Part shown: one piece after another, positions 61,399-64,000 of the stretch
Layout of the letters: each line of letters starts with the position of its first letter
Position numbering within the stretch: position 1 is the stretch's first letter
DNA from: Methylorubrum rhodesianum
GTDB lineage: Bacteria > Pseudomonadota > Alphaproteobacteria > Rhizobiales > Beijerinckiaceae
Assembly (NCBI RefSeq): GCF_014199985.1
Contig: NZ_JACHOS010000016.1
Span: 1-64,000 of the forward strand
Direction of reading: 5' to 3'
DNA length: 64,000 nucleotides
Translations under genes and position numbers: made by a program
Notes under the pieces: generated by a model
Told to the model about the DNA's origin: nothing
The model's input: the letters and a program-made list of their open reading frames with translations, nothing else
Databases searched by the model: none

Positions 61399-62609
61399 CG
61401 GACGCGGCCTCCTGTGAACGGATTGTGGCGCAGCGCTGCCAGCGCGGCCCACGCCGTCGCGCCGAGATGCGGACGGCGGAAGTAGAAGAAGTCGTCCTCG
61501 GTGCTGGCAGGCCCGATCCTCAGACCGGTGGTCAGCCGGGCCTCGCGGCTGGCGTAGAGCCAGCCCGAGGGCGCGCGCTGACCCGCAAGGGTCTTGAGAA
61601 GAGGGTCCGCCGCAGACTCGTCCCCCACGGAGCGGTACGTCAGGGCCGCTTGTGCAGTCCCCTCGACCCAGAGGCCGTCGCGGTCCTCGTTAAAATCGAA
61701 CCCGCCGGGCACGCCCAACCGCGAGGTCGCGCAAGCGAGGGCGCGCCGCCAAGCCTCCGGCGGGTCGGTGACCGCGAGCAGCGGCCAGAGCTGCGTGTCG
61801 AGCGCGACGGACTCGACACCGCGCATCCGGCCCTCGGCATCGGTTCCCATCCGGAAGCAGCCGGCGCGTCCGTCGAAGGCGGCGTCGAGGAACGTCCGCG
61901 CCGAGGCCGCCATGGCCCGGTCGTCGGGTTGGCCGAGCCGCGTGCCGAGAGCGACGATGTCGAGGTTGTGCTCGGTGGAGACCCAGTTCAGCGGCGATTG
62001 ATCCGGATCGTAGCCGTCGAGCCCTCCGGTGAAACCGGGCGCGTCGTGGCGGGCCGTCCGCGCGCGGATCCAGGCCGCGAGACGGGTGGCTCCTTCCCCG
62101 AAGCGCGGGTCCTGCGTCGCGTCGCGCAGATTGAGCAGCGCCAAGCCGACCCAGGCGACGTTGCCGGTCGCCGTGCCGTCCTGATAGCGGTCCTCGGACC
62201 AGCGCTTGTTCGCGGCGTCCCACCAGCCCGGGAGGAGGACGGGACGCTCGCGCACCGGGCCGGCGCGATAGGCGTTGCGGATTCGACCATCCTCGAAGGT
62301 GCGGTCGCTCTCGATCGCCACGAGGAATGCCTCGCCGATCTGACGGGCGTGCCGCAGGTCGCCGCAGGCCGAGAGTGCCGAGGCAGCCAGGGCGTTGTCG
62401 TACGAGAAGGCGGTGGTCCGAAGCGGTAGTGGGACCTCCCGCTCGTCCGGCCCCGGCTCGTAACTCGCGAGGAAGGCAGGTTCCCCGTCCGGCGCCGTCC
62501 TCTCGACGGCGCCGGACAGGGCGCGGCACAGCTCCCGACCGAGATCATCGGCCCTGACAGGCGCCGACAATGCCAAGGTGAGAGCGAGCGCGGCGGCGGC
62601 GGCCCTCAG
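61395..62609 (-). CDS. Secreted alpha/alpha-barrel glycoside hydrolase-like protein, probable CTG start
   Basis: A protein of about 404 residues rich in helical segments, with FSYDNALAASALSACGDLRH, GWWDAANKRWSEDRYQDGTA and STEHNLDIVALGTRLG. These patterns are usual in (alpha/alpha)6-barrel glycosidases or lyases. No standard start codon lies ahead of a complete signal peptide. However, CTG at 62609 has AGGAGG exactly 7 bases upstream, overlaps the upstream stop as CTGA and gives the signal LRAAAAALALTLALSAPVRA. The first conventional start is TTG at 62576, which would leave half a signal peptide. Its partners are the HlyD-like and cellulose synthase-like proteins, so it probably trims or edits the exported polysaccharide. 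Confidence 0.75.
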   Translation of the reverse strand: MRAAAAALALTLALSAPVRADDLGRELCRALSGAVERTAPDGEPAFLASYEPGPDEREVPLPLRTTAFSYDNALAASALSACGDLRHARQIGEAFLVAIESDRTFEDGRIRNAYRAGPVRERPVLLPGWWDAANKRWSEDRYQDGTATGNVAWVGLALLNLRDATQDPRFGEGATRLAAWIRARTARHDAPGFTGGLDGYDPDQSPLNWVSTEHNLDIVALGTRLGQPDDRAMAASARTFLDAAFDGRAGCFRMGTDAEGRMRGVESVALDTQLWPLLAVTDPPEAWRRALACATSRLGVPGGFDFNEDRDGLWVEGTAQAALTYRSVGDESAADPLLKTLAGQRAPSGWLYASREARLTTGLRIGPASTEDDFFYFRRPHLGATAWAALAALRHNPFTGGRVR

Positions 62610-64000
62610 CTGCGTGCCTCCTGGGGCGTGAGACCCGTCCGTTTCGGAGCCTCGCCCGGGAAGGCATTCGGCCGTGTCGGCGGGAGCGGCGGCATCGAGA
62701 TGCGGCGCTCGGGCATGACGGCGATAGGCTGCGGCCCCATGCTCGGGGGCGGGGGCGGAATCGGGGCCGTGCGATCGGATGCGACCTGCGCGCCGGACGC
62801 CGTCGATGCCTCGGACGGCGCCGCCCCGGGGAAGTCGGGCGAGACCACCGCCGTCCGCGTCTCGGACCGATCCGCACCGACGGCAGCGCTGGCGGGAGGA
62901 TTTTCGGCATCCGGTCGCACGCGGACGTCGTGTCCGGCCTGTGCGTGGCCTGGGACATCCGACCCTGCGGAGACAACCTGCTTGAGGACGTCGCTCGCGG
63001 AGGAGACCATGGCCCGGGTTTGATCGGCCACGCTCTGCGCCAGATCGGGTGCGGCGGCCGCGACCTTCGTCACGAGCCCGCTCGCGCCATCACCGAGATC
63101 GCGCCAGACGACGGATGTCGACGGCACCCAGCCCGCCTCCCGCGTGACCGTCACCCAGCGTCCGACCCCGCAGGCCGCCTCCGCCGGGCTCCCATGCGCC
63201 GGGCTTCCGTGCGCGGCAGCCCCGGTCGGGAGCGGCTCGGGCCTGACCAGTACGTAGAGCTCGCGCCGCTCCGTCTGCGGGAACGGCACCGCGTAGGTCG
63301 CGTCGACCGTATCGCTGGTCTTGGGCAGGATTTCGGTCACGATGCCCCGGCGAGGCTCGACGGATCCACCGGAGATCGTGACCGCGCTCCCCACCTGCAG
63401 ATTCTGGCCTTGGCGGTAGGAGAAGATGGCGACGACGAAGCTGCGCTCGCAATCCACCACCGAGGCGAGGCTGTCGCCGGCCCCGACATGCCGTCCGGTC
63501 GTGGCGTTGACATTGTAGACGACACCCTTGGCCGACGCCTTGATCTCGGAGGTCGTCAATCTGTCGAGGCGTTGGTTCTCCCGCGTCAGCAAGGTCTGCT
63601 GATCGGCCATCGCAGCCTTCAACTCCTTCTCCTCGATCGCGAGGCGCTGCGTGTCGTAGGTGAGGGAGAGCTGCTTCTGCGACAGGTCGGCGAGGCTGCG
63701 CAGTTCGTCGCCCAGGAACAGCCCGCGGGCCAATCCCTCGAGCTGGACCGTCTTCTGATTGAGCTTGGCCTCCGCCGCCTTCTTCTCCTGGATCGCGGCA
63801 TTGAAGGCTTGCGTTGTCGACTTCACCATGTCGGGGCTCGCCACGTCGCGAGCGACCATGCCGACCTGACGCTCCATCAGCACCCGCTTCTCCTCGCCCG
63901 ATGCGTTGGCCGAGGCGATCTTGGCCTTGAGCTCTTCGACTTGCGCGCGGAGAACCTGCGTCATCTGTGCGGACTGATCCCGAATCGCCCGGTCGAGGGC
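62606..64000 (-). CDS. HlyD-like membrane fusion protein of polysaccharide operon (5' end cut by window)
   Basis: The frame runs through the right edge, so the start is missing; 464 codons are seen. Residues visible first form a long coiled coil (QVEELKAKIASANASGEEKR, then FNAAIQEKKAAEAKLNQKTV). A lipoyl half follows (IKASAKGVVYNVNATTGRHV), then a beta-barrel part (VGSAVTISGGSVEPRRGIVT). The last ~150 residues are a proline/alanine-rich tail. Its stop overlaps the proposed CTG start of the next gene. It likely spans the periplasm to support polysaccharide export or synthesis, like Alg44-type adaptors. Confidence 0.8.
   Translation of the reverse strand, partial: ALDRAIRDQSAQMTQVLRAQVEELKAKIASANASGEEKRVLMERQVGMVARDVASPDMVKSTTQAFNAAIQEKKAAEAKLNQKTVQLEGLARGLFLGDELRSLADLSQKQLSLTYDTQRLAIEEKELKAAMADQQTLLTRENQRLDRLTTSEIKASAKGVVYNVNATTGRHVGAGDSLASVVDCERSFVVAIFSYRQGQNLQVGSAVTISGGSVEPRRGIVTEILPKTSDTVDATYAVPFPQTERRELYVLVRPEPLPTGAAAHGSPAHGSPAEAACGVGRWVTVTREAGWVPSTSVVWRDLGDGASGLVTKVAAAAPDLAQSVADQTRAMVSSASDVLKQVVSAGSDVPGHAQAGHDVRVRPDAENPPASAAVGADRSETRTAVVSPDFPGAAPSEASTASGAQVASDRTAPIPPPPPSMGPQPIAVMPERRISMPPLPPTRPNAFPGEAPKRTGLTPQEARS

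Overview
The window is GC-rich alphaproteobacterial chromosome, most likely Methylorubrum/Methylobacterium. The strongest taxonomic marker is the two-subunit formate dehydrogenase at 42880-47632. Its predicted subunits of 989 and 572 residues, in the order beta then alpha, are what I recall for the tungsten enzyme Fdh1 of M. extorquens. General stress response parts of the NepR/EcfG type and two tripartite tricarboxylate transporters with Bug-type receptors fit the same group.

Layout. 1-13.9 kb is housekeeping and accessory chromosome: the tail of an unidentified gene, an Mfd-type helicase, a TerC-family membrane protein, a tctBAC transporter operon, a small cysteine-containing secreted protein, a HAD nucleotidase, GpmA, a long-type SAICAR synthase, an alpha/beta hydrolase interrupted by one TGA, a stand-alone NepR-like anti-sigma factor and a PsiE-like membrane protein. 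14.3-25 kb has a second transporter operon (tctCBA), a ClcA-type chloride/proton antiporter and an RND efflux pump with its periplasmic adaptor.

25.7-38.6 kb is a genomic island at tRNA-Arg(CCG). A perfect 70-bp direct repeat, made of the tRNA 5' half plus its upstream flank, bounds 12.7 kb. The island holds one minus-strand operon: a type III Res-like helicase-nuclease, a DUF262/HNH (GmrSD-like) protein, a type III-like Mod methyltransferase whose centre (including the target-recognition region) is AT-rich, a zinc-ribbon/RelE-like/UvrD helicase fusion, and a decayed gene with two frameshifts. The first three genes overlap by one base (TGATG), so they are probably translationally coupled. A remnant of a type I HsdR gene lies at the far end, and a recombinase remnant lies just outside the near end. 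The operon looks like a composite anti-phage restriction system and is the most interesting part of the window.

39-50 kb: an MFS transporter, a low-affinity iron permease-like protein, a lipoprotein with a phospholipase A2 signature, the fdh1BA operon with a 22-codon mini-ORF exactly bridging its two genes, an AT-rich stretch of about 1.2 kb, and a DUF4126-like protein. 50-52 kb holds a sigma factor with a NepR-like N-terminus, flanked by two paralogous small proteins, and an XRE regulator. 52.5-59.3 kb carries a type I secretion ABC transporter and HlyD adaptor followed by a ~1190-residue protein with about twelve ~31-residue repeats. 59.4-64 kb is a minus-strand polysaccharide operon (HlyD-like protein cut by the window edge, a secreted alpha/alpha-barrel glycosidase-like protein that appears to start at CTG, and a cellulose synthase-like glycosyltransferase).

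All calls come from reading the sequence. No database search was run, and family names rest on motifs and remembered family sequences.
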